Shown here: positions 12,088 to 20,952 of the stretch, piece by piece
How positions within the stretch are numbered: the stretch's first letter is position 1
Layout of the letters: each line of letters begins with the position of its first letter
Virus record (IMG/VR): IMGVR_UViG_3300000232_000002
Location: 1-28,963 of that record
Reading direction: 5' to 3' (one strand)
Source of the DNA: a virus
Length of the DNA stretch: 28,963 nt
Program-made: the position numbers and the translations under genes
Notes under the pieces: model-generated
Told to the model about the DNA's origin: nothing
What the model saw: only the letters and a program-made list of their open reading frames with translations
Database searches by the model: none

Positions 12088-14202
12088 ATGGAAACATGGG
12101 GATTAGATATAGAAGCTGATGGATTACTACCTACAGTTACATTCATATCTACGTTTAACATTACTAATATACGTACAGGAGAGTCTAGGACGTATACTAA
12201 GGATGGTGTTCTAGGATATGAGACTGTAGAAGTAGGAGTAGAGTTTGTGAAGAATCTGTTAGAGTGTGGTGATAACCTCATCATACATAACAGTCAATAT
12301 GATATAGGAGTACTACATAAGTTATATGGATTAGATTTACTGAAGTACTTCAAACAGATTTATGACACTATGATACTCTCTCAATTGATATATACTCAAA
12401 TAGACAGAGAAGTAACATTGAATAAGAATACTCCAATGCCATACTCTATGCAACATGGACTAAAAGCTTGGGGTATGAGATTAGGTAGCAATAAGCTAGA
12501 AACTGATAACTATACAGTAGTTACTCCTGAACTAATAGAGTACCTAGAACAGGATGTTAGGTTGATGATTAAACTGTATAAATTCCTACTATTACAGAAG
12601 AACTACCCTAGAAGAAGTATTATTCAAATGGAAGTATGGAATACCCTAGAATGTGCTATATATCCTATCTATGGATGGCAGATAGATGTAGGTATCCTTA
12701 ACAAGCTAACCTCTAAATATACTACTGAAATAATAAAGGTAGATGTAGCATTAGCTAATATGTTTGAGCCATACTATACAGCAGTAGATACTATAATACC
12801 AACTACTGAAACCATTAGAAATAGTAGTAAGTGGTTAGAGGTAAGAGATATACCTAACTCTGTAGGTAAAGCCTTTGTATGTGATGTAGGTTACACTAAA
12901 GTAGGTAAACCTAAAACAAATAAGAAGTGGAATACTTTCCTTAAAGAAGAGGATGGAGTATGGTATAGGAAAGTGAATATAACTACTAGTAGTATGAAGA
13001 GTGATATTGTATTAGAGTACTTCAAAGCTGGTAGTAGACAGTCTATAGTCAATTTCTTCAATAAGAAGTATGGATATACCTTTAATGTATTGTCAGATAC
13101 AGGAAACCCTGTATTAAATGAAGATGTATTAGGAGGTATATCTCTAGTAGAAGCTCCATTACTAAAGACTAGATTTAAAAACTCTAAAGACTTAAGTATG
13201 TTACAGGGATTAAAGAACAATATGATTGAAGATAGAGTATATGGTAATATCAATGTACTTGGAGCTACTAGTACAGGTAGAAGTAGTGCTTCTGGAGGTA
13301 TTACAGTAGGATTCAATCTACAACAACAGTCTTCAGCTGAAGAGTATCGTAGGATGTTTACAGCAACTAAAGGTAGAGTATTCATTACAGCAGATTTAAG
13401 TAGTGCAGAACTCATGTTACAGGGTATAGTAATGAGACCATTTGATAATGGTAAATTCATTGATATATTGGTAAAAGGAGACAAGAAACATAATACTGAT
13501 TTGCATAGTATAAATGCTACAAATACAGGAGTTAGTAGACAAGATGCTAAGGTACTATGGTATGCATCTAGTTATGGTGCTAGTGGGTTGCTAGTAGCTC
13601 ATAATATCAATCCTAGTGATGATGTACTTGAAGAATGTACTGTAGAAGAATTTGATAGAGAGTCTATTAGATTACATAATAAAGCTACTACTATAGGAGA
13701 TAGACAGTATATCCCATTGAAGAAAGGTATTAACATACCATTAACATCAAAGGTAGTAAAACTAAGTATATGGGGTACTAAGCTAAAGAACACATTGAGT
13801 AATTCATTAGACGGTTATAGTGAGCTTCTAAAGGCACTAGGAGAGGAAGTAAAGTCTACAGGTGGTATTACATCACTTGATGGTAGATTCATTACTGTAG
13901 ACTCATCTCACAAAGCTATGAACTACAAACTACAATCTGGCAATGCAGTATTAACTAAGTTATGGAAATTCTTCTCCTATACTTATATGATGAAGAAACA
14001 TCCAATAATAGAGACATGGTTACCTTTAGCAGTAGTTCATGATGAAGTCAATATAGAGTGTGATAAAGATGTAGTAGATGATATGGTAGAGTCTCTACGT
14101 ATAGGTCTACTTAAAGCAAATAAGTATCTCAAACTACCTGTAAATATAGAATGTGATATAGGTGTAGGTAACATAAAGAACAACACATGGTCTATGCATT
14201 AA
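12088..14202 (+). CDS. family A DNA polymerase with 3'-5' exonuclease
   Basis: The 704-residue protein starts with a proofreading exonuclease: ExoI DIEAD (Asp7, Glu9), ExoII HNSQYD (67-72) and ExoIII YLEQD (152-156). The polymerase half has TGRSSASG (397-404), motif A ITADLSSAE with Asp436, motif B R484-x3-K488-x7-Y496-G497, and motif C HDE (651-653). All metal-binding residues are present. Motif A differs from the common DYSxxE in having Leu and Ser-Ser-Ala. A Tyr in motif B predicts low discrimination against dideoxynucleotides. The protein is the size of T7 polymerase, so it is likely the replicative enzyme of the phage. The gene begins 3 nt after the helicase stop and is followed by a strong terminator. 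Confidence 0.93.
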   Translation: METWGLDIEADGLLPTVTFISTFNITNIRTGESRTYTKDGVLGYETVEVGVEFVKNLLECGDNLIIHNSQYDIGVLHKLYGLDLLKYFKQIYDTMILSQLIYTQIDREVTLNKNTPMPYSMQHGLKAWGMRLGSNKLETDNYTVVTPELIEYLEQDVRLMIKLYKFLLLQKNYPRRSIIQMEVWNTLECAIYPIYGWQIDVGILNKLTSKYTTEIIKVDVALANMFEPYYTAVDTIIPTTETIRNSSKWLEVRDIPNSVGKAFVCDVGYTKVGKPKTNKKWNTFLKEEDGVWYRKVNITTSSMKSDIVLEYFKAGSRQSIVNFFNKKYGYTFNVLSDTGNPVLNEDVLGGISLVEAPLLKTRFKNSKDLSMLQGLKNNMIEDRVYGNINVLGATSTGRSSASGGITVGFNLQQQSSAEEYRRMFTATKGRVFITADLSSAELMLQGIVMRPFDNGKFIDILVKGDKKHNTDLHSINATNTGVSRQDAKVLWYASSYGASGLLVAHNINPSDDVLEECTVEEFDRESIRLHNKATTIGDRQYIPLKKGINIPLTSKVVKLSIWGTKLKNTLSNSLDGYSELLKALGEEVKSTGGITSLDGRFITVDSSHKAMNYKLQSGNAVLTKLWKFFSYTYMMKKHPIIETWLPLAVVHDEVNIECDKDVVDDMVESLRIGLLKANKYLKLPVNIECDIGVGNIKNNTWSMH

Positions 14203-14205
14203 ATA

Positions 14206-14242
14206 ATAGGGTATTTAAGACGTTTAAATGTCTTTACCCTAT
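14206..14242 (+). terminator. strong two-part terminator hairpin
   Basis: ATAGGGTA (14206-14213) pairs with TACCCTAT (14235-14242). Inside, AAGAC pairs with GTCTT around an 8-nt AT-rich loop, with a small bulge on one side. It begins 3 nt after the polymerase stop codon and closes the helicase-polymerase unit. Confidence 0.65.
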
Positions 14243-14365
14243 AACTACTATTGGTTAGCATCCCTAAAGGGCTTTAAGAGTCTTTTATGGAGGTTATTCA
14301 TTTATTGATTGATATTAAGACGTATCAATTAAAAACCTTACAATCAAGTCTTGAAAGATAAAACA

Positions 14366-14818
14366 ATGACATTACAAACAATCAGTGACATCCTAGGAAA
14401 AGATTATAATCTCAATAGAATAACTATAGCTAACTCTATGAATAGAGACAACTTTGGGATTATTAGAAAGATAGAGACAGATAAAGAGATTATTAGTTTT
14501 GAAGACTTATATGACTTACATTATGGTAGAAGACCTCAAGAATTAAGAGGATACCCTATATCTACGTGTATTAAGTTAGAAGAGAATCTTGCTATTAGTA
14601 ATAAGGATTTGAATGTGATTCTATTCAATGCAGGAATATTATATAAGGCAGAGTATATTGATAATCATACAACTAAGTTTAACTACTATAAGTTAACATA
14701 CAAAGGTAGTGAATATGGATATAACTTGAAATCAGGAGATAGAACTCATCCTAGATACTACAGAGAGAAGTTCAAAGACTTACTAGAAGACTTAAGAGAG
14801 AGTGGATACTTAAAGTAG
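14366..14818 (+). CDS. antirepressor (KilA-C)-like DNA-associated protein
   Basis: I choose ATG 14366 (150 aa) over an in-frame TTG at 14351, because GAAAG at 14353-14357 then serves as ribosome site. The N-terminal part begins LQTISDILGKDYNLNRITIA. The C-terminal half has the general layout of the KilA-C/antirepressor domain: a helical stretch (LAISNKDLNVILFNAGIL), a polar hairpin with 'YYKLTYKGSEYGYN', then a helical end (REKFKDLLEDLRESGYL). Such domains occur on phage regulators and antirepressors. The match is to pattern, not to specific catalytic residues. The gene stands alone between two hairpins and may be separately controlled; a weak copy of the shared 20-nt element lies at 14272-14291. 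Confidence 0.4.
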   Translation: MTLQTISDILGKDYNLNRITIANSMNRDNFGIIRKIETDKEIISFEDLYDLHYGRRPQELRGYPISTCIKLEENLAISNKDLNVILFNAGILYKAEYIDNHTTKFNYYKLTYKGSEYGYNLKSGDRTHPRYYREKFKDLLEDLRESGYLK

Positions 14819-14827
14819 TTATATTAG

Positions 14828-14849
14828 AGGATACTTTAGTAGGTATCCT
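14828..14849 (+). terminator. probable terminator
   Basis: AGGATAC (14828-14834) and GTATCCT (14843-14849) form a perfect 7-bp stem with an 8-nt loop, 9 nt after the stop codon of the antirepressor-like gene. No long T run follows. Confidence 0.5.
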
Positions 14850-14891
14850 ACTATATGTCTACAAGGCATAAATCAAATAAAGGAAAAGATA

Positions 14892-15242
14892 ATGACAGAG
14901 AAGATGGGAAAGAATATAAGTATCATTGAGAGTAATAGAGAACAACTCTGCAATGTGTTAGTAGTAGCAACTGTAGAAGCGTACAGAAGTACAGCAAATG
15001 AAGATGGTAAATCTTACGACTTTGAGTATATTGTACAGTCAGCTATAGAATCAAGCAATGTAACAAAGAAACTCTTATTAGAGAGTGATTTAATGGTATT
15101 AACAGATAACAAAGAGTTATTCCATATCAGTAATGATTGGATGAGTATATATCATTATCTACCTAGTGATACCCTTGTAGTAAGACCTACAGGTGTAGTG
15201 GAAGAGATGTTATATAGATTAAGAGGTAAAAGACATGGGTAG
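14892..15242 (+). CDS. hypothetical protein, 116 aa
   Basis: This ORF starts with ATG after AAAGGAAAAGATA and ends overlapping the nuclease gene by 8 nt. The protein is soluble and mostly helical, with an acidic centre (SAIESSNVTKKLLLESDLMV) and a basic end, RLRGKRHG. I do not recognise a domain. It is the first gene of the long unit that carries the nuclease, primase and recombination genes up to 22727. Confidence 0.65.
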   Translation: MTEKMGKNISIIESNREQLCNVLVVATVEAYRSTANEDGKSYDFEYIVQSAIESSNVTKKLLLESDLMVLTDNKELFHISNDWMSIYHYLPSDTLVVRPTGVVEEMLYRLRGKRHG

Positions 15243-15732
15243 TTGGACGTATAAGGGTAACAAGATATATACATTACACTCGAATGTATTTGGGTTTGTG
15301 TATAAAATAAATTATACTGATGGTAGTTTTTACATTGGGAAGAAACAAGTAGTAAGTACTAAAACTCTACCATTACAGAAAGATGGTAGTAGAAGACCAT
15401 TTAGTACGTTAATAACTAAGAGAGTGAATCTGACTAAAGAAGAGCTAGAGGCTAGGATACCTAGTGATAAGAGAGTATCTAAATTAGTAGATTTTGAACA
15501 AGTAAGGTCTATTAGCAATTGGAAGACATATACAGGTAGTAGTAAAGATACTGCTAACTTGACTATAGATTCAAAGGAGATGTTGTATCTGGTTACTAAT
15601 AATAGGACATTGACATACTTAGAACACTATGTATTGTTTAAGCATAATGCACCATGTAATAGGCAGTGTGTTAATCAGAATATAGGTGGTAAGTTTTTTG
15701 ATAATGCATTAGATGGATTGATAAGAGATTAA
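15235..15732 (+). CDS. GIY-YIG-type endonuclease-like protein
   Basis: GFVYKINYTDGSFYIGKK (residues 20-37) fits the GIY-YIG signature, with GFVY in place of GIY and FYIG in place of YIG, ten residues apart. TYTGSSKD (98-105) and the acidic TYLEHYVLF (127-135), with Glu130 as candidate metal ligand, and a later Asn148 fit the rest of the fold. The C-terminal GGKFF (151-155) is also seen in phage relatives I remember, which are annotated only as putative nucleases. GIY-YIG enzymes nick or cut DNA; phage examples are homing, restriction-like or resolvase-like. No intron or second copy is seen nearby, so mobility is not shown. It starts inside the previous gene. Confidence 0.6.
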   Translation: MGSWTYKGNKIYTLHSNVFGFVYKINYTDGSFYIGKKQVVSTKTLPLQKDGSRRPFSTLITKRVNLTKEELEARIPSDKRVSKLVDFEQVRSISNWKTYTGSSKDTANLTIDSKEMLYLVTNNRTLTYLEHYVLFKHNAPCNRQCVNQNIGGKFFDNALDGLIRD

Positions 15733-15742
15733 AGGAAATGAA

Positions 15743-18190
15743 TTGAAAGATGTGGAATGGAGTAGTAAAGCATATGGTTCAATAGACCATAAGCTGTTAG
15801 AAGACCTATTTAATGGTCTTAAGTATAAAGAGTTGAAGTATCCAAGTATCGTACAAGATGCTATAGATATTTTAGATAGTAGTGTACCTTTTAGGATGAA
15901 GTTATTTATAGCTATCAATGAAACAGCATTATTAGTAAGTAATTTAAATAAGCCTATTAGACTGAATTCTAAGACATTGGTAACAACTAATGTACAGAAC
16001 ATTATGTTTGCTCCAAGTGGAGCTAGTAAGGATAGTACAATAAATAAGATTCGTAGTAACTTCACTGAAGCATATAATATTATCTTGAAGAGGATGATAG
16101 AGATAGGTATAGTGAAAGCTAAGGAGAAATGTGTACAAGAGAGAGGAAATGATAAGGATTGGAAAGAGTTCTATAAAGGCAATACTAGGACACTGTTTCC
16201 TGCTATATCTACCGATGAAGGTATGATGAACCAAATGGCTATACTAAATGGTATAGGTACAGGAGCATACAATATGGTAGGTATTAGTGAGTTAGGTAGT
16301 GAGTTGAAAGCTAATCCATCACTAATGACTAATTTAAAGGTAATGGCTATGGGATATGATTTAGGTAATGTAGCATCTAAGATAGTTAAGACGGATGAGC
16401 TACAGACTAACGATATTAAGGGTTTGAATATGAATCTCTTGATGTTTAGTAGTATGCATACTTTGTTGCAAGATAGAGTTGTAAAGAGTAGATTTGTAGA
16501 TTATATGACTATCCAAGGAGCTAGAAGAACAATGATATGTGTAAACAATACATTAGAACAGATAACTGTTCATGGTAACTTACTAGACATTGTTAATACT
16601 TCTGCTAAAGATGATAGTAGGTTTGAGAGTAGTGGAGAGAATCTACGAAAGAAGTCTATAAAGATAATCAAAGCACTATCTATTGATAGTACTGCAGTAA
16701 ATTTACCAATAGCTACAGGGAATTTAGAGAACCTAGAAAACATTAATGCTAGAGAATTGTATTCTTTGTATAAGGTATTCAATGAGTATCGTTCGAATAA
16801 CGTACCAAATAAATTCAAGATGTATGCTATTAGTACTAAGCATCTACATTGGAAAGCACTTAAGTTAGCAGGTATATTTGCTATGTTAGAGGGTGTAATG
16901 GTAATTGAAACTAAGCATATGTTACAAGCAATATCTATAGTAGAGTATTTCAATGAAGATTTAATTGAGTTTCAAGTAGAGATTGATAAAGAGATATATG
17001 AGCTTATTGCAGACTATTGTGATGAGATGGCTATAGATGGTAGTTTAAAGGTTACTAAACACACTCTGATTAAGAATGGATTCATTGCTAACAATACTAG
17101 TGAGGTAAAACTTAAAGAGTTAATTGATTTGATGAATCTAAGTTATGAGAATGGTGTATTTACGTATGTAAGAGGCAATATAAGCTACAAACGTATCAAA
17201 GCTAAGGAAGAGGTTACAGTAGTTACATCTACTGAAATAACACCTATTCCTGTTGATACACAGCCTATTAAATCTTCTCCTAAAATCGTAGAAAATAAGG
17301 TAGAAAAGGATGAGAATCTGGTATTATTTTCATTGAAACAGTATAAGGATTCAAATGGTAATCCTTGTACGTTTGAGAGTAATAAAGCTTCAAAGGAACA
17401 TAGAAATAAAGCAGAGCCTATTAATTGGAGAAATGGAAAGAGTTCGTTTAGTTCTATTATCAAGTTAATGGGTAGCAATACTATATCATTTTCACCTTAT
17501 AGATTTGGTGATGGTATGTTTAAAGAGGCTAAGGTAAGTGGTTATAGGTCATTAGAGAGTATTATAGACCCTAGTAATATGATAGTATTAGATGTGGATA
17601 AAACAGTAGTTAGCATGGATGATATGCATGAATTACTACAACAGTATCAACACATTATAGGTACTACTAGTGACCCAGAGAATTACTACAAGTATAGAGT
17701 AGTATTGAGACTAGACAGAGAGGTAGAATTAGCTCCTAGAGAATGGAGAGTATTCTATAAATCTATAGCTGATATGTTAGGTATAGAAGTAGATACAATA
17801 ATTAATAAAGCTTCTATGTTCCATGGATACGATGGATGTAGAATACTTGAGAATACGACAGGAGAATTGATTTCAACTAAGAAGCACATAGTCAATGCTC
17901 ATATGGTAGAAAGTCTTCCAGAGATAGTTCCTGTTACAACAGAGAAACAGTTTCAACGTAGTTGGGATGAAAGATTTGATACGTTTGAGTATGCATATGA
18001 TTGTAATAGACATAGAAGTATAGTACTCTATGGAGCTATGAGAACAGCTTGTAAGATGGGTTGGAAGTATGAAGCAGTTAAGGAATTGATGGTTGAGATA
18101 AACGAAACCATTGAAAGACCTTTAGAAGAGAAGAGGTTCAATAGAACCATAATAGGACAGATTAAAAAGTTCCTAATCAAGAAAGGATAG
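15743..18190 (+). CDS. ATPase-primase fusion (DUF3987-type ATPase, AEP-like, PriCT-like)
   Basis: In this 815-residue protein, residues 85-320 resemble DUF3987-type helicase/ATPases. They hold a degenerate P-loop PSGASKDST (91-99, Lys96), then STDEGMMNQM and a Walker B-like VGISELGSEL. Near 617-619 a D-x-D (VLDVDK) opens an archaeo-eukaryotic-primase-like domain that goes on with GTTSDPENYYKYRVVLRLDR and IEVDTIINKASMFHGY. The last 75 residues (RSIVLYGAMRTACKMGWKY to NETIERPLEEKRFNRTI) match the PriCT layout. A Thr/Pro/Lys-rich linker (about 495-530) joins the parts. This is probably the phage primase-helicase. The ATPase lies before the primase, the reverse of many AEP-helicase fusions. The start is TTG, 6 nt after AAAGGA; no ATG is near. 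Confidence 0.65.
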   Translation: MKDVEWSSKAYGSIDHKLLEDLFNGLKYKELKYPSIVQDAIDILDSSVPFRMKLFIAINETALLVSNLNKPIRLNSKTLVTTNVQNIMFAPSGASKDSTINKIRSNFTEAYNIILKRMIEIGIVKAKEKCVQERGNDKDWKEFYKGNTRTLFPAISTDEGMMNQMAILNGIGTGAYNMVGISELGSELKANPSLMTNLKVMAMGYDLGNVASKIVKTDELQTNDIKGLNMNLLMFSSMHTLLQDRVVKSRFVDYMTIQGARRTMICVNNTLEQITVHGNLLDIVNTSAKDDSRFESSGENLRKKSIKIIKALSIDSTAVNLPIATGNLENLENINARELYSLYKVFNEYRSNNVPNKFKMYAISTKHLHWKALKLAGIFAMLEGVMVIETKHMLQAISIVEYFNEDLIEFQVEIDKEIYELIADYCDEMAIDGSLKVTKHTLIKNGFIANNTSEVKLKELIDLMNLSYENGVFTYVRGNISYKRIKAKEEVTVVTSTEITPIPVDTQPIKSSPKIVENKVEKDENLVLFSLKQYKDSNGNPCTFESNKASKEHRNKAEPINWRNGKSSFSSIIKLMGSNTISFSPYRFGDGMFKEAKVSGYRSLESIIDPSNMIVLDVDKTVVSMDDMHELLQQYQHIIGTTSDPENYYKYRVVLRLDREVELAPREWRVFYKSIADMLGIEVDTIINKASMFHGYDGCRILENTTGELISTKKHIVNAHMVESLPEIVPVTTEKQFQRSWDERFDTFEYAYDCNRHRSIVLYGAMRTACKMGWKYEAVKELMVEINETIERPLEEKRFNRTIIGQIKKFLIKKG

Positions 18191-18194
18191 ATAG

Positions 18195-19004
18195 ATGATT
18201 AAATATACAGTGGTAGATATACCTAGTGGGGATGTAAGACTAAGTCCTAGTGGACTTGGTGTATTCTTTAGGAATCCAAGAGAATGGATAGACAACTTAG
18301 AGGGAATGAATACCTTTAAAGGTAATAAGTATTCAGAGTTAGGTACTTGTGTTCATTACCTCTTTGAGGGTATTCAGAATGGAACATCAGAGGTATGCTA
18401 TTGGGATGAAGTAGAAACACATCTTCAAAGCAGTGTAGATAACGAAATCATACAAGAGATTGAAATGAGAGAAATATTAGGTTTATTAAGAAAATCATAC
18501 TCTTCTCTTGTAGATTGGAGAAAGAATAGAGATGAATCAGTAGTATTGATTTCAGAACCTACAGTTAAAGCTAAACTACCAATAGGTATTGTAGGCTCTG
18601 AAGATGTAGGCTATTGGGTAGCAGGTAGTATTGATGCTATAGTAGAAGATGAGTTTGGTAGTCTTGGTATTAGAGATTACAAGGTTACAGGTAGAAAGAT
18701 GAGTAGTATTGAGAAATATAAGATGCAATTGTTAGCTTATGCTATTGCATGGAATAGTACCAATATTAACAAAGTAAAGTTCATTGAGATAGTAAATATC
18801 AACATAACCAAAACTAAAGGAGTACAGATAAGTATTATTAAAGAGGAAATAGAACAAGAAGCATTAGATGCTATGTATGATGTATTTAAAATGATATGTG
18901 TCAAACATAGAATCTACGTAAAGAATCCAAGATTAAGACCATACCTATATACAGTAGGTGTTGACTATTCAGGTAATTTTAAATTAGGAGAGAGTAATGA
19001 GTAA
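18195..19004 (+). CDS. PD-(D/E)XK nuclease (RecB/Cas4-like)
   Basis: Landmarks in the 269-residue protein are LGTCVH (49-54), the helical motif that carries a metal-binding His in RecB-family nucleases, then ISEPTV with Glu121, GSIDAIV with Asp147, and IRDYKV with Asp161 and Lys163. KYKMQLLAYAIAW (174-186) gives the usual 'QL..Y' helix. These match the PD-(D/E)XK exonuclease pattern completely, so the enzyme is probably active on DNA ends. It sits between the primase and a Sak4-like ATPase and overlaps the latter by 8 nt, as expected for a phage recombination/replication set. I recall a RecB-like gene at about this place in N4-type genomes. Confidence 0.75.
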   Translation: MIKYTVVDIPSGDVRLSPSGLGVFFRNPREWIDNLEGMNTFKGNKYSELGTCVHYLFEGIQNGTSEVCYWDEVETHLQSSVDNEIIQEIEMREILGLLRKSYSSLVDWRKNRDESVVLISEPTVKAKLPIGIVGSEDVGYWVAGSIDAIVEDEFGSLGIRDYKVTGRKMSSIEKYKMQLLAYAIAWNSTNINKVKFIEIVNINITKTKGVQISIIKEEIEQEALDAMYDVFKMICVKHRIYVKNPRLRPYLYTVGVDYSGNFKLGESNE

Positions 19005-19767
19005 AGGTATTAAACTGTTAATCACAGGAGTAGCTAGTAGTGGAAAGAGTAGTACATTACGTAGTTTAAAAGATGCTTATGTTATCTATGCAGATACTAA
19101 GAAAGCATTCCCATTCCCTATGATACATACTAATGTGTATACATATAGAGAGTTTACGAGAAGAAAGAAAATAGAGGGTAAGTTTGTTACGGTTAATGAA
19201 CTACCAGAAAAGGCTATTGAGTATAGTGGTATGGATGAATTCTTGAAAGCTATTACAGCTAAATTAGCCCTATACAAAAAGGCTAAAGGAGAGTTACCGA
19301 AAACAATAGCATTTGATGCTATAACCAATATCTATAAGATGGTATCAGATTATGTTACTAGTACTACTAAAAATGTATATGGTAGTCATAGTGCAGATAC
19401 AGCTAGAGATACCGATAAACTACTATCATGGATTGAAAGAGAACTGATTGGTAGAGGTATCAATGTAGTGTTATTAGCTCATGTAGTCATCAATAGAGAG
19501 ACTGAAGTTCCACAGATAGCAACTAGTGGTAGTAAGATGTTTGAGAATACAGGAGGATTCTTAGGAAGTGTTAATTATGCTTCTTATGTATATACCGATA
19601 AGGATGGTACTAGAATGGTATCGAATAATGATGCTCAATATGCATCAGTTAGTAGAAGTCTATTACAGTCTGTAGTAGAGACAGAGACCTTAGAAGAGTT
19701 CAATCTTCAAGAGATGTTGAATAGGATTGCTCAAGAATCTTTAGATGTATCATCTTTAGAATTCTAA
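18997..19767 (+). CDS. RecA-like ATPase (Sak4-like single-strand annealing/exchange protein)
   Basis: The sequence has Walker A GVASSGKS (11-18), a Walker B-like TIAFDA (103-108, Asp107) and VVLLAHV (157-163), where a RecA-type core places a conserved strand. A 256-residue single-domain RecA/RAD51-like ATPase is the size and form of Sak4 proteins of phages. Sak4 promotes annealing and strand exchange on SSB-coated DNA and is often encoded beside an SSB, as is the case here (gene at 19858). It could also be an AAA_24-type ATPase of N4-like phages (gp42-like); the two families overlap. It overlaps the nuclease gene by 8 nt. Confidence 0.65.
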   Translation: MSKGIKLLITGVASSGKSSTLRSLKDAYVIYADTKKAFPFPMIHTNVYTYREFTRRKKIEGKFVTVNELPEKAIEYSGMDEFLKAITAKLALYKKAKGELPKTIAFDAITNIYKMVSDYVTSTTKNVYGSHSADTARDTDKLLSWIERELIGRGINVVLLAHVVINRETEVPQIATSGSKMFENTGGFLGSVNYASYVYTDKDGTRMVSNNDAQYASVSRSLLQSVVETETLEEFNLQEMLNRIAQESLDVSSLEF

Positions 19768-19857
19768 ACAATCATGGTAGATGAAACCTCTACCACCCAC
19801 AGAGAGACTAAACAAGCAACCATAAATATAAAAGACCAGAACATAAAAGGATTTAAA

Positions 19858-20697
19858 ATGGCATTTACAACAGTAGTATATAAAGCAGGGACAGTAGAAG
19901 ACACAAAAGTACAATATAACTATATCACACAAACAGGTGTATTCGAAGTAAAGGTAGACAAGATTTACGGTACAGAACATAAAAACGAAATGACAGGAAC
20001 ATTGACTCAATTTATTACATTTGAATTAGTAGTAAATAACGAAGACAAGATAGTAGCTAAGGAGATGTATACATATACAGCTAAAGAAAATGACAAAGCT
20101 ACAGGAGTTAAGAAAGGTGATTTGGTTAATACTAAAGGATACAATTTGGTATCAGCATTGATTGGTATGCAGAGTGGAAAGAATTCTGCAGTAGCTAAGT
20201 GGACACCATGTGTAGTAAAAGAATTTGGCAAAGACATTAATGCTATGGAATTAAAAGCATTGAGTGGTAAGACATTTAAAGTTAAGAATCAAGTCCTACG
20301 TTCAATCTACATTAATAGAGACGGTATAGAGGTAGCTAAAGAAGACAACTCAATTGCTAGAGTATTTGCTAGTACAGGACACTCATTAGCAGAGTATGAA
20401 GAAGCTTTAGAAGCAGTAGAGACTAGAAGTATTAGTATTGCTGAAGCATTAGGTACAGTAGAAGCTAAGGCTATTGAGACTGAAGCTAAGAGAAGTAAAC
20501 CTAGATACCAAAAGTGTACAGCAGATGAATGGAATGATATTAAAGCAATGTCAACAGCATCAGCAACAGCTCCATCAGGTAAAGAAGAAGAGGATGAAGA
20601 AGAAGAAGAAATGATTAATATTCCAACTACTAACAGTACATCTAAGGATAATTCTAATACCCTAGATGATATTGATTTAGACGATATTGAATTGTAA
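19858..20697 (+). CDS. ssb: probable single-stranded DNA-binding protein
   Basis: I take ATG 19858 as start (279 aa), with AAAAGGA 8 nt upstream. A longer in-frame ORF from 19774 has no ribosome site and would add a polar tail. Residues about 25-165 are strand-rich (VFEVKVDKIYGTEHKNEMTG, then FITFELVVNNEDK), as in an OB fold. After a helix-rich region comes a low-complexity acidic segment (GKEEEDEEEEEM) and the ending DDIDLDDIEL. An acidic tail with a hydrophobic final residue is the protein-interaction tip of many SSBs. In N4 the SSB (gp45) also activates late transcription. The place after a Sak4-like gene supports the call; no residue-level signature proves it. Confidence 0.65.
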   Translation: MAFTTVVYKAGTVEDTKVQYNYITQTGVFEVKVDKIYGTEHKNEMTGTLTQFITFELVVNNEDKIVAKEMYTYTAKENDKATGVKKGDLVNTKGYNLVSALIGMQSGKNSAVAKWTPCVVKEFGKDINAMELKALSGKTFKVKNQVLRSIYINRDGIEVAKEDNSIARVFASTGHSLAEYEEALEAVETRSISIAEALGTVEAKAIETEAKRSKPRYQKCTADEWNDIKAMSTASATAPSGKEEEDEEEEEMINIPTTNSTSKDNSNTLDDIDLDDIEL

Positions 20698-20706
20698 GGA
20701 AATACT

Positions 20707-20952
20707 ATGACTCAAGCAAAGAGAAATAACTTAATTAATAAACTAGGTAAAGATATAACAAGAGAAGAGAAGCTAGTATTTCTAGCTATCAGTTCACTTA
20801 TTGGTGATAAGGATGAAGTAGATATTGATTGGGATGACCTATCAGAGATTACAGGGATATTCAACTATGTACTCATTGAAGAGATGCTAGATACTATGTA
20901 TGATATGGAAGTAATATCATACTTAGATTATGAAGAGGGAGTAATGGGATGA
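20707..20952 (+). CDS. small helical protein, 81 aa, possibly winged helix
   Basis: The gene starts 9 nt after the SSB stop and overlaps the next gene by 4 nt. The basic N-terminus (TQAKRNNLINKLGKDI) is followed by helices with acidic loops. DDLSEITGIFNYVLIEEMLDTMY (as two helices near residues 43-66) resembles a helix-turn-helix, and MEVISYLDYEEG could be a short wing. The likeness is weak, and no contact residues can be named. Confidence 0.6.
   Translation: MTQAKRNNLINKLGKDITREEKLVFLAISSLIGDKDEVDIDWDDLSEITGIFNYVLIEEMLDTMYDMEVISYLDYEEGVMG

Noticed and set aside
12891-13484. 197-codon open frame on the minus strand
   Set aside because: It lies entirely opposite the DNA polymerase motifs, has no ribosome site, and its translation is a Leu/Ser/Pro-rich shadow.
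15235-15732. GIY-YIG gene as a recently inserted homing endonuclease
   Set aside because: It overlaps its neighbour's end by 8 nt, has the same codon use, and no split gene or intron border is visible.
19774-19857. Longer N-terminus for the SSB-like protein
   Set aside because: The upstream ATG has no ribosome site, and the added 28 residues are polar and unlike the rest. AAAAGGA precedes ATG 19858.
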